DNA from: an uncultured Thermoguttaceae bacterium
GTDB lineage: Bacteria > Planctomycetota > Planctomycetia > Pirellulales > Thermoguttaceae
Length of the DNA stretch: 64,000 nucleotides
Assembly: GCA_938084835.1 (NCBI GenBank)
Contig: CALKER010000015.1
Location: 47,328-111,327, forward strand
Reading direction: 5' to 3'
Part shown: positions 47,612-53,949 of the stretch, piece by piece
Layout: every line of letters begins with the position of its first letter
Numbering within the stretch: position 1 is the first letter of the stretch
Position numbers and translations under genes: made by a program
Notes under the pieces: model-generated
Seen by the model: the letters and a program-made list of their open reading frames with translations, nothing else
The model's database searches: none
What the model was told of the DNA's origin: nothing

Positions 47612-48493
47612 ATGCCCCGACTCGACGGATTGGAACAGGCGTTGAAGAAGAACCTGGCCCGCTTCGGGATCGCCGCCAAAGGGCGGGTCGACGTATTTGC
47701 CGTGGTCGACGGCGTTATCGATTTGGTATGCCGCTCTCCCAAGCTCCAGATGTGCAGTGTGGACAGTATCATCCAGGCGGTCCACAAGGCGGTCTCGCTC
47801 GGTCTGGACCCCTCCGGGACCACCGATGAGGGCTATTTGACGCCGCGGAACGGGCGGGCGATGTTCGTCCCCGGGTATCGGGGCCTTTTGAAGGTGGCCT
47901 ACGAGAATCCGCGGGTGGGGCTGATCGAGGCCCACGTAGTCCGCAAATTGGACCATTTCGAGTTGCGGTACGGCGATGCCGACGGGCATGTCGTCGATCA
48001 CCGGCCGCGGCTCGACGTGGCCGAAGGGGATGAGAATCCGGCCGTGGGGGCCTATGCGATCTGTTGGTGGCGGGATTGCCGGCAGCCCCTGGTGGAGTGG
48101 ATGACGACCGAGGAGATCGAGGTCAACGCGGAACGGAGTGGGAACAAAGACGGAGATTCCCCATGGATCACGGACTGGGGGGAGATGGCCCGCAAGACGG
48201 TCCTCAAGCGGCTCTTGAAATACATCCCGTTGGGTCCGCAGTGGGGAGCGATCCTGCGAGATCGGGATGAAACCGTTGACGAAGAGGTGGTGGAATCGTC
48301 GCCAGAGGAGGACCATCCGCGGGGAGCGGTCGATTATGATCGGCTCATTGAAGAGGCGGCGACCTTAGAGGCCATCGATCGGGTCATCAACACGATCAAG
48401 GATGACCAGACCTTGGATTCAGAGGAGAAAGCACGGGTCTATAATCTCGCTGCGAGAAAGAAGAAGAGTCTACGGGGGGTGGCCGTCTCGTAG
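47612..48493 (+). CDS. recT: RecT-family single-strand annealing protein
   Basis: A 293-aa recombinase. Core motifs: SIIQAVHKAVSLGLDPSG, YLTPRNGRAMFVPGYRGLLKVAYENPRVGLIEAHVV, NPAVGAYAICWWRD, EWMTTEEIEVNAERSG, PWITDWGEMARKTVLKRLLKYIP. These match phage RecT/Bet-like proteins that bind and anneal single-stranded DNA during phage recombination and replication. No exonuclease partner (RecE or lambda-exo type) is seen next to it. The acidic C-terminal 70 residues are variable. Divergent from the winged-helix-like gene. Confidence 0.92.
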   Translation: MPRLDGLEQALKKNLARFGIAAKGRVDVFAVVDGVIDLVCRSPKLQMCSVDSIIQAVHKAVSLGLDPSGTTDEGYLTPRNGRAMFVPGYRGLLKVAYENPRVGLIEAHVVRKLDHFELRYGDADGHVVDHRPRLDVAEGDENPAVGAYAICWWRDCRQPLVEWMTTEEIEVNAERSGNKDGDSPWITDWGEMARKTVLKRLLKYIPLGPQWGAILRDRDETVDEEVVESSPEEDHPRGAVDYDRLIEEAATLEAIDRVINTIKDDQTLDSEEKARVYNLAARKKKSLRGVAVS

Positions 48494-48545
48494 GCCATCC
48501 GGGAGTCTTGGGTCGTTGAGGAGCCTTTCCGTAAAGGAGTGCCCA

Positions 48546-48758
48546 ATGTTGGTCTTAGCACGGAAGAGAGGGGAAAAGATCATCTGTTCCAACGGGATGT
48601 CGATTTTGGTGGCGGAGATCGGCCGGGGAAAGGTCAAATTGGGCATCGAGGCCCCCCCTGAGGTGAAAATTTGGCGAGAGGAATTGGAGGCCCAGAAGTG
48701 TCGACGTATTGGACGGTCCAAAAGGAGCAAGATTCCGGAGGAGCCAAAGTCCGGCTGA
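48546..48758 (+). CDS. csrA: CsrA-family carbon storage regulator, phage-borne
   Basis: A 70-aa CsrA. MLVLARKRGEKI at the N-terminus, GKVKLGIEAPPEVKIWREEL in the core with the RNA-contacting Arg in WREE, then a basic tail. CsrA dimers bind GGA in hairpin loops of mRNA leaders and alter translation. ATG 48546 has AAAGGAG seven bases upstream. Its presence between recombination and replication genes suggests the phage uses it to control host or own mRNAs. A small ORF overlaps its last 61 bp in another frame. Confidence 0.9.
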   Translation: MLVLARKRGEKIICSNGMSILVAEIGRGKVKLGIEAPPEVKIWREELEAQKCRRIGRSKRSKIPEEPKSG

Positions 48759-48979
48759 TGATCGGCAATGCCGAGTATGAAATGAGCTTCAGATTGCCGG
48801 CTGCCCAGGTCTCGCAAGTCGGGGGTCGGGAGAAGATCAACGCCTGGCTGTTGGCCATGGTGACGATCCCCGGGATCAACCTGGACTTCTGCGAGGCGGA
48901 GCGGTTTTTGGACTGGCTCGACGAGCATTTTGCGTCGCCGCCATCGGGGTTGCGACGGCCGAGGTTTCGGTTGTTTTGA
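48698..48979 (+). CDS. Small phage protein overlapping csrA
   Basis: A 93-aa protein of unknown function. GTG start at 48698 has GGAGG (48686-48690) seven bases upstream, inside csrA; an ATG at 48758 that overlaps the csrA stop (TGATG) is an alternative, translationally coupled start. Sequence: a beta-like half (AKVRLMIGNAEYEMSFRL) and a helical half (KINAWLLAMVTIPGINLDFCEAERFLDWLDEHF). No family recognised. Confidence 0.6.
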   Translation: MSTYWTVQKEQDSGGAKVRLMIGNAEYEMSFRLPAAQVSQVGGREKINAWLLAMVTIPGINLDFCEAERFLDWLDEHFASPPSGLRRPRFRLF

Positions 48980-48984
48980 GGGAA

Positions 48985-49054
48985 ACCGGGCAGGACTGGT
49001 GTCCCGCCGAGGCCCATAACCTCGGACTTCGAGGTTCGATTCCTCGGCCCGGTA
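48985..49054 (+). tRNA. tRNA-like element 1 (CAT anticodon, 70 nt, short D-arm)
   Basis: Acceptor ACCGGGC/GCCCGGT (7 bp, perfect), D-arm GGAC-TGGT-GTCC, anticodon stem CCGAGG/CCTCGG with loop CCCATAA (CAT at 49015-49017), four-base variable loop, T-arm CGAGG-TTCGATT-CCTCG, discriminator A. Unusual: only one base between acceptor and D-stem, a four-base D-loop, and C instead of U before the anticodon. CCA not encoded. Could be a functional phage tRNA-Met/Ile2, a degenerate one, or a mimic. Confidence 0.55.
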
Positions 49055-49097
49055 ATCGCAGGGCGGTCCGGCGAAAGGATTGGACAATGGGCTATGG

Positions 49098-49203
49098 CAG
49101 GGCGAGGCGCGGCTGGGCAAGGCAGGGCGAAGCAGGGCGAGGCAGGGTTCATTTGAGCGATCAGGAAATCAACGTGGCGAGGCGGGGCGAGGCAGGGCGA
49201 GGT
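49098..49203 (+). repeat. AGGGCGAGGC decamer-type repeat array
   Basis: Variants of AGGGCGAGGC recur in two clusters (about 49098-49146 and 49172-49203), separated by 25 bp of unrelated sequence. In the rightward frame it reads as an RQGEAGRG-like repeat. It lies exactly between the two tRNA-like elements. Role unknown. Confidence 0.6.
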
Positions 49204-49220
49204 GTACTCTGATATTTTCG

Positions 49221-49290
49221 ACCGGGCAGATCTGGTGATCCGCCAGGGGCTACAACCCCGGAAACCGAGGTTCGATTCCTCGGCCCGGTC
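49221..49290 (+). tRNA. tRNA-like element 2 (TAC anticodon, 70 nt)
   Basis: Same architecture and length as element 1: identical acceptor and T-arms, D-arm GATC-TGGT-GATC, anticodon arm CCAGGG/CCCCGG (one A-C mismatch) with loop GCTACAA (TAC at 49251-49253), discriminator C. Relative to element 1 the D-stem shows two compensatory base-pair changes, which supports selection on RNA structure. Same missing U33. If functional it would read GUA (Val). Confidence 0.45.
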
Positions 49291-49301
49291 ATCTGGCGAT
49301 C

Positions 49302-49397
49302 CCTCATTGAGGCGGAGTACGGGAACCCGCTGATAATGCGGCGAGCCCTAATCCAGCAGCTGGACTACGGGAACCCACGTGATGTGGCGAGCCCTAA
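49302..49397 (+). repeat. Two tandem hairpin units with a covarying stem
   Basis: TACGGGAACCC (49318-49328, 49366-49376) and GGCGAGCCCTAA (49340-49351, 49386-49397) are repeated exactly. Between them sits a hairpin whose stem changes from CCGC/GCGG to CCAC/GTGG, keeping pairing. Each unit is preceded by another short hairpin (CCTC/GAGG and TCCAG/CTGGA). Looks like tandem RNA or protein-binding units. Confidence 0.5.
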
Positions 49398-49450
49398 CCG
49401 CCGGATGACCCGGGAGAGCCAGAACATGTCATGGATGGAAGGAAGACGTC

Positions 49451-50254
49451 ATGGCCGGAGATTGGATTCCCATTCGGACGGATCTCCCGAATCACCCGAA
49501 GACGCTCCGCATTGCGCAGCAGCTCCGCAAATCCACTGACGAAGTTGTGGGGCTCCTGGTGAGGTTCTGGTCATGGGTGCAGCAACACACAGATTCGGGC
49601 CGCTTGGAAGGCATGTCCATCGAGTTGTGCGCGCTCGGTGCCGGCGTCCCTTCCAAGTTCCTCGAAGCTCTGGTTGGTGTTGACTGGCTCGTCGTGGCAG
49701 ATCCTGACCTGTTGATCCCCGAATTTCCTCGGTGGTTTTCCGGGGCGGCGAAACGCCGGCTCCGCGATGCGGCCCGTAAGCGGGCCATTCGGGCCAAAAA
49801 CGGCCGTCCGCAAAACGTCCGCAACGTGTCCGCAAATTGTCCGCACAATGTCCGCAGCGATGCGGACAAAATGCGGACTACAGGACAGGAAAGGAAAGGA
49901 TATTTAAAAACCCCCCCTTTAAATTCCCCCCCTGCTGCGCGGGGGGGAAATTTTGATTGGGGGAGGGTGGTGTTTCCGTCGAGGGTGGAGGATTCTCCGC
50001 CCCTCCGCGAGGCCATCGAAAGGTGGCTCGAATACCGACGGAAGATCCGCAAACCCTACCGGGATCCCGAACAGCAGGTGAGCCTGCTGCTGAAGCGGCT
50101 GGGGTCGCGTCTGCCGGAGGCGGTGGAACACTCGATCGCCATGGGGTATCAGGGGTGTTTCCTGCCGCCCGGGCAGGCCCTCCAAGAGCCGGACTTCGAA
50201 TCGTTGTTCGTGATCCCGGATCGCGAGGCAAAGGAGGACGCTGATGCGCTGTGA
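49451..50254 (+). CDS. Phage replication protein with origin iterons inside its gene
   Basis: A 267-aa protein. The N-terminal 120 residues (GDWIPIRTDLPNHPKTLRIAQQL...VVGLLVRFWSWVQQHT...LVIPEFPRWFSGAAKRRLRDAARKR pattern) match the phage replication/helix-turn-helix family found in replication initiators and helicase-loader partners. The middle (about 118-175) is low-complexity and coincides with the iteron array and a strong hairpin on DNA. The C-terminal 90 residues are helical. By analogy with lambda O it probably binds the iterons and recruits a helicase, but this is inference. The next gene overlaps by 11 bp. Confidence 0.7.
   Translation: MAGDWIPIRTDLPNHPKTLRIAQQLRKSTDEVVGLLVRFWSWVQQHTDSGRLEGMSIELCALGAGVPSKFLEALVGVDWLVVADPDLLIPEFPRWFSGAAKRRLRDAARKRAIRAKNGRPQNVRNVSANCPHNVRSDADKMRTTGQERKGYLKTPPLNSPPAARGGNFDWGRVVFPSRVEDSPPLREAIERWLEYRRKIRKPYRDPEQQVSLLLKRLGSRLPEAVEHSIAMGYQGCFLPPGQALQEPDFESLFVIPDREAKEDADAL
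49806..49878. repeat. Seven 7-bp iterons at exact 11-bp spacing (candidate phage origin)
   Basis: GTCCGCA begins at 49806, 49817, 49828, 49839 and 49850; its complement TGCGGAC begins at 49861 and 49872. All seven are 11 bp apart. As 11 is not a multiple of three, the period cannot come from repeating codons. An A-rich stretch and an AAATT-C7/G7-AAATTTT hairpin (49921-49954) follow, as expected of a replication origin. Confidence 0.7.
49921..49954. repeat. Strong G/C-tract inverted repeat next to iterons
   Basis: AAATT followed by seven C, eight loop bases, seven G and AAATTTT. It lies inside the replication gene, 42 bp after the last iteron, preceded by an A+T-rich TATTTAAAAA stretch. Possible unwinding or single-strand-initiation element. 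Confidence 0.55.
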
Positions 50255-50768
50255 ACGGGTGCAACTGGTGGCGGAGTTTTTTCCAGACTTCGCCACCTGG
50301 TTGGCAAAGTCGAAAAGCCAGCGGTTTTTGGAGGAGGCGGAACGGGCCCTCCAGAAGCCGGCGAAGTCGGCTGTGGAATGGGCCTGTCGGCGGCTTCTCG
50401 AAGATCCTCCCTGCTCGAGCCGGTTACCTTTTGAGGTGGCCCGACTGGCCAACGAGTACGACGCCAAGATCCGTGCCAGGCGATGGCAGAGCATTGCCGA
50501 GGGGCAGGAAACGGTGGGCTGTTTTCGTTGCCAGGACAGGGGGCTTGTGGAGATCCTCGATCCGGAGACGGTGGAGACGGTGCGAGAGACCGGAAAGCTG
50601 ATCTTTCCGTACACGTGCTTGGTCTTATGCCCCTGTCCCGCGGGCGATCGGCGAGCGCGGGTCTCGGCCGCGCTCAAGTTGCGTCGATTGCGAAATGACG
50701 ACATCACGCGGGACGATCGGCTGACCGCGCGTGAACAGTACGAGACGTTATTCGTCCGGATGGGCTAA
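50244..50768 (+). CDS. Hypothetical phage protein with Cys cluster (zinc-binding)
   Basis: A 174-aa protein overlapping the replication gene by 11 bp. The first 90 residues are helical; then CFRCQDRG (about residue 91) and, 35 residues later, CLVLCPCPAGDRRAR, a CxxC...CxxxCxC arrangement that likely binds zinc and resembles the DnaJ-type zinc fingers of phage replication accessory proteins. The tail ends in LTAREQYETLF. Position suggests a role in replication, perhaps as helicase loader. No family firmly recognised. Confidence 0.65.
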   Translation: MRCERVQLVAEFFPDFATWLAKSKSQRFLEEAERALQKPAKSAVEWACRRLLEDPPCSSRLPFEVARLANEYDAKIRARRWQSIAEGQETVGCFRCQDRGLVEILDPETVETVRETGKLIFPYTCLVLCPCPAGDRRARVSAALKLRRLRNDDITRDDRLTAREQYETLFVRMG

Positions 50769-50821
50769 GCCTGGAACGGCGCAATCTATATTCTCTCTCA
50801 CCGGCGTGGTCTGGCCATACA

Positions 50822-50866
50822 ATGAATGAACTGACCGATGACGAGGACGATGAGGAGAATGGATGA
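50822..50866 (+). CDS. Possible acidic leader peptide overlapping rusA
   Basis: A 14-codon frame (MNELTDDEDDEENG) whose TGA overlaps the rusA ATG as ATGA. No Shine-Dalgarno of its own is visible. It could couple translation to rusA or be chance. Confidence 0.25.
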   Translation: MNELTDDEDDEENG

Positions 50867-51264
50867 GCTATATCCGTTTGGAATTCCCCTATCCCCCTTC
50901 CGTGAACGGCTATTGGCGGCGGGTGGCAAACCGGACCGTTCTTTCTCGACAGGCCCGAGACTATCGGAAAAAGGTGCGTTTTTTGTGGTTTTGCCACCGC
51001 ACCTTGCATCCGCATCGTGAGCTGGCGAAGGCCTCGGTGGCCGTGCGGGTGGTGGCCTTTCCCCCGGATCGTCGGCGTCGCGATCTCGATAACCTTCTCA
51101 AGGCCGTTTTGGATGCCATCGAGGCTGCCGGGATTATCCAGGATGATGCCCAAGTCCGACGCCTGGAGGTGGAGTGGGGGGCCCCGGTTTCGGGCGGGTC
51201 CGTCGTGCTGACGATTACGGAGTTCGAGGAGGATCATGGCAACGACGCCTCTTCCGCGCCTTGA
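50863..51264 (+). CDS. rusA: RusA-family Holliday-junction endonuclease
   Basis: A 133-aa crossover-junction endodeoxyribonuclease of the RusA type. FPYPPSVNGYWRR at the N-terminus and RRRDLDNLLKAVLDAIEAAGIIQDDAQVRRLEVEW in the middle carry the family's acidic metal-binding residues (DLDN, DAIE, DD). It resolves Holliday junctions, fitting with RecT. ATG 50863 is preceded by GAGGAG. Its 3' end overlaps the next ORF by 29 bp. Length is normal. Confidence 0.9.
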   Translation: MSYIRLEFPYPPSVNGYWRRVANRTVLSRQARDYRKKVRFLWFCHRTLHPHRELAKASVAVRVVAFPPDRRRRDLDNLLKAVLDAIEAAGIIQDDAQVRRLEVEWGAPVSGGSVVLTITEFEEDHGNDASSAP

Positions 51265-51562
51265 GTGGCGGCTGGTCGATGTGGAGGGGCTTTCTCCGGG
51301 GGCCCGGCGGGCCGTGTTTTCCTGTCTCGGGGTACGACGGCTGGAGGGAGAGGCTTCCGTCTTTTCCGATCTCTGTTTGTGTGAGGTGGTGGACCCAGCG
51401 GCCTGCGAAGAGGCCTATCGCTATGCCGAGGAGCATTGCGGGGCCCGCATTCCCGTCGTGATCTATCCTGGGCCCCCGGCCCGCATCTATCTGCACCTGA
51501 AGGATATCGGGGCCTTAGCGGCCTGGTATTTCCAGGCTGTGGAGCGCCTCCACGGCGCCTAG
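51236..51562 (+). CDS. Hypothetical phage protein
   Basis: A 108-aa protein of unknown function, overlapping rusA by 29 bp; GGAGG lies just before the ATG at 51236. Two Cys pairs (FSCLG, DLCLCE, HCG) and an alternation of short helices and strands (VFSDLCLCEVVDP, RIPVVIYPGPPARIYLHLKDIGALAAWYF). No family recognised. Confidence 0.6.
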   Translation: MATTPLPRLEWRLVDVEGLSPGARRAVFSCLGVRRLEGEASVFSDLCLCEVVDPAACEEAYRYAEEHCGARIPVVIYPGPPARIYLHLKDIGALAAWYFQAVERLHGA

Positions 51563-51597
51563 GGTGTCCCAAGTCGGCCGCAGCGTCCCGGTATCAT

Positions 51598-52074
51598 ATG
51601 GGCATGAGGGGACAGCGCATTCCTCGGGCGAAGCAGTTGTTGGTCCTCGAGCTCCGTCGCAAGGGTCTCTCGATCCGCCAGATCGTGGCCTCGACTGGGC
51701 TTTCGCGGTCCTCGATCTCGCGGATCTCGCGGTCGGCCGAGGGGACCCTGCTCAACGCCCGTCCCTTGGGACGCTGTCCGACCTGTGGTGCGATGGTCAG
51801 GTTACCCTGCCTGGCCTGTTCGCTCGAACGTGCATCCTCTGCGACTCGCCAGGCTTGGCGGCAGCAGTTTCGGAGATTGGAGGAGAGCATGGACCTGGTG
51901 AAGGAAATTGTGGAACTCAAAAAAGCGATCCAGGATGCCCTGGAGGACGGGCGGGTCACCTTCTTGGAGATGATCAAGATTGCGAGCGAGGCGGCCGATG
52001 TGTTGCGGCTCTTGGCCCCTATCATCTTGGGGGCGCTCGATGCGCGAATGGCCCGGGAAGAGTCGCAGACCTAG
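51598..52074 (+). CDS. HTH/zinc-ribbon regulator, possible in-frame internal start
   Basis: A 158-aa protein. Residues 10-45 (AKQLLVLELRRKGLSIRQIVASTGLSRSSISRISRS) form a resolvase/sigma-type helix-turn-helix; CPTCGAMVRLPCLAC at about 60-75 is a zinc ribbon. The remaining 60 residues are a separate helical piece (MDLVKEIVELKKAIQDAL...RLLAPIILGAL) that begins at an in-frame ATG (51889) with GGAGGAG five bases upstream, so two products may be made. The full-length ATG (51598) has no visible Shine-Dalgarno. Placement before lysis and head genes would fit a late-gene activator (inference). Confidence 0.6.
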   Translation: MGMRGQRIPRAKQLLVLELRRKGLSIRQIVASTGLSRSSISRISRSAEGTLLNARPLGRCPTCGAMVRLPCLACSLERASSATRQAWRQQFRRLEESMDLVKEIVELKKAIQDALEDGRVTFLEMIKIASEAADVLRLLAPIILGALDARMAREESQT

Positions 52075-52092
52075 ACCGTAAAGAGGGCGATC

Positions 52093-52827
52093 ATGGTGGC
52101 CTACGGACTCGTTTTGGCCTGTGGGATGGCGTGCGCTTTTGTCGGCGCCGCTCCCTCTCTGGAGTACACATTCCAGGGTGGTGATCGGCTGACGGTGGCC
52201 GTGGTGGGGGCCGATCAGCAACTCTGGAAAATCCTCCAGGTGGGAAGCGAGCACAAGGTCCTCGTGGCGGCGGTCAAGGATGGCCGCTTGGTCCTGGAGG
52301 AATTCTCTTGGACTGGTCCCCGGCCGCAACCGGGGCCCGGACCGCAGCCCGGACCGCAGCCGCAACCGACTCCGGGCCCTAAGACGGTGATTTGGATCGA
52401 GGAGAGTGGCGAGCGGACAGCCCAACAGGCGGCGGCCCTCACGGACCGGAAGCTCCGCGAGACGATCGCCTCCGCCCGCTGGACGTTACGGGTGGCCGAC
52501 GTGGACGTCGTGGACGAGACGGGCCGTCCCCCGTCGGATTTGGCTCCGTACCTGGAGCGTGCCAGACAAGCCGGACTCCCCTGGCTGGTCATTTTGGATC
52601 AAGGGCGGGAGGTCTACACCGGAAAAGCCCCTCCTGATCTCCCTTCTCTTGCGGCCCTGCTCCGGCGGTACGGCCTGCCCTGGCCGGCGGAGGCAGCGGA
52701 GGCCTCTGCCGGCCGGCAGGTCGATACTCCAGCAAACTCCCCATCGACACAGGCGCGCGCGTGCGAGAAGGGAACCTGTCCTGCCCCGCCTTTGGTCCCC
52801 GTGCCGCAATGGAGGGCCGTTCGATGA
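52093..52827 (+). CDS. Secreted protein with Pro-Gln-Gly linker, thioredoxin-like C-terminal half
   Basis: A 244-aa protein. N-terminal hydrophobic signal (MVAYGLVLACGMACAFVGAA), a small beta domain to about residue 75, a PQPGPGPQPGPQPQP linker (about 77-97), then an alpha/beta domain (KTVIWIEESGERTAQQAAALTD...WLVILDQGREVYTGKAPPDLPSLAALLRRYGL) with a thioredoxin-like shape but no CxxC. The stop overlaps the next gene's start (ATGA), so it is coupled to the peptidase. Function unknown; its export suggests a role at the envelope during lysis. Confidence 0.65.
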   Translation: MVAYGLVLACGMACAFVGAAPSLEYTFQGGDRLTVAVVGADQQLWKILQVGSEHKVLVAAVKDGRLVLEEFSWTGPRPQPGPGPQPGPQPQPTPGPKTVIWIEESGERTAQQAAALTDRKLRETIASARWTLRVADVDVVDETGRPPSDLAPYLERARQAGLPWLVILDQGREVYTGKAPPDLPSLAALLRRYGLPWPAEAAEASAGRQVDTPANSPSTQARACEKGTCPAPPLVPVPQWRAVR

Positions 52828-53618
52828 GTGACCTGTCGATCGTCATCGACGGGCGTCAATACTTTTTGGGTTGCCTCCCGCGGCTGTTGCACCCCGGAGC
52901 CGTGTATCCCGTTCTCGGCCAGGACCCCAACCGGCCGGATGTCCAGCTCATTCCCCGCAATCAGTGGGCGGAGATCGACTTTTCCCATCTGGTGCCGGAG
53001 ATTTTAGACCAGGACGCCCAGGGGGCGTGTAACGCCTTTGCCTCCGTGCAGACCCTCCATGTGCTTCGCAATCAGGCGGGACTCCCTTACGTCAAACTGA
53101 GTGCCGGGAACCTCTACGGGCGGATCAACGGCGGCGTCGATGCGGGATCACTCCTTTCCGACGCCATTAAAACGCTGGAAAAGGAAGGGGTCTGCACGGC
53201 GGCCACCGTCCCGGAGCTCCAGTGGCGGCAGCGCTATTGGCCGCCCGGCTGGAAAGAGGAGGCGAAGAAGTTTCGCATCCTGGAGGCCTGGGACTGCCCC
53301 AGTTTCGACCATTTGGCCAGTGCCATCCTTTTGGGGTTCCCCGTGAATCTGGGGATCATGGTGGGCTCGAATTTCAAACCGCAAGAGGACGGCTGGCTCC
53401 CCGATTACCGCGGTGGGGGCGGCGGTCATGCCATGTGTGGCGTGGGGCTTTTGTACCACCGGCAGCGGAACACCTGGGGGATCAAGGTCGCCAATTCCTG
53501 GGGCCGCGCGTGGGGACAGGGCGGCTTTGCGGTCGTTCCCGAAAGTTACTTCAAGCGCACCCCGTTTACGGACGGCTGGGCCGTGCGTGGTGTGGTCGAT
53601 CCTCATGGGGAATGGTAA
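52824..53618 (+). CDS. Papain-like (C1A-fold) cysteine peptidase
   Basis: A 264-aa protease. Catalytic residues align with papain: oxyanion Gln63 and nucleophile Cys69 in DQDAQGACNAF (same six-residue spacing), His202 in GGGHAMCGVG and Asn224 in NSWGRAWGQGGFAVV. No signal peptide is visible. It starts at ATG 52824, overlapping the upstream stop, with GGAGGG upstream, and is followed two bases after its stop by a coiled-coil/TM ORF. In this position, just before terminase, it may be a lytic enzyme acting on a protein-rich cell wall, or a virion maturation factor. Papain-type enzymes are unusual as phage lysins. Confidence 0.82.
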   Translation: MSDLSIVIDGRQYFLGCLPRLLHPGAVYPVLGQDPNRPDVQLIPRNQWAEIDFSHLVPEILDQDAQGACNAFASVQTLHVLRNQAGLPYVKLSAGNLYGRINGGVDAGSLLSDAIKTLEKEGVCTAATVPELQWRQRYWPPGWKEEAKKFRILEAWDCPSFDHLASAILLGFPVNLGIMVGSNFKPQEDGWLPDYRGGGGGHAMCGVGLLYHRQRNTWGIKVANSWGRAWGQGGFAVVPESYFKRTPFTDGWAVRGVVDPHGEW

Positions 53619-53620
53619 CC

Positions 53621-53890
53621 ATGGCCGACGACGAGAGGTGCGACCAGATGACCGACGATCGTTGGCGGCGGCTGGAGGAAAAAATCTCCGACATCCAGGC
53701 TGGCATTGCGGAGATCCGCTCGATCTACGATGCCCACAGCAAGGCCATTGATCGGCTGGAACGAACGATCTTCGGCAACGGGAGTACAGGTTTGGCCACC
53801 AAGGTGTCGGCGATCCTCTGGATGAGTTCGGCGATTGCAGGTTTCGTGGCCGTCCTTTTGGCCCAGGCGGTGGCGACATGGATCCGGTGA
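53621..53890 (+). CDS. Small coiled-coil plus transmembrane protein (XhlA/holin-like)
   Basis: An 89-aa protein: residues 10-50 form an amphipathic coiled coil (RWRRLEEKISDIQAGIAEIRSIYDAHSKAIDRLERTIFG), and the C-terminus is one transmembrane helix (AILWMSSAIAGFVAVLLAQAVATW). This layout matches XhlA-type phage lysis-associated membrane proteins. Its location right after the peptidase supports a lysis cassette. An in-frame ATG at 53612, inside the peptidase end, is a possible alternative start. Confidence 0.65.
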   Translation: MADDERCDQMTDDRWRRLEEKISDIQAGIAEIRSIYDAHSKAIDRLERTIFGNGSTGLATKVSAILWMSSAIAGFVAVLLAQAVATWIR

Positions 53891-53949
53891 GTGTATGCCA
53901 GGGCGGCAGCATTTTGCAAATCGTGAGAGCGACTCATTAGGAAACGACG

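Larger units (their letters stand above)
48980..49450. other. Phage non-coding segment with tRNA-like elements and repeats
   Basis: 471 bp without a convincing gene in an otherwise dense prophage. It holds two homologous 70-nt tRNA-like elements, a decamer repeat array (about 49098-49203) and two tandem hairpin units (49302-49397); see separate entries. An open frame of about 40 codons from ATG 49087 simply translates the decamer repeats. Confidence 0.75.

Noticed and set aside
48976..49212. 78-codon frame over tRNA-like element 1 and the decamer repeats
   Set aside because: Begins within the tRNA-like fold and translates only repeats; structure explains the sequence better than coding.
49806..49878. 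Protein-level repeat (Asn-Val-Arg-like) as cause of the iterons
   Set aside because: The 11-bp period shifts frame each copy, so the protein does not repeat in register; constraint is on DNA.
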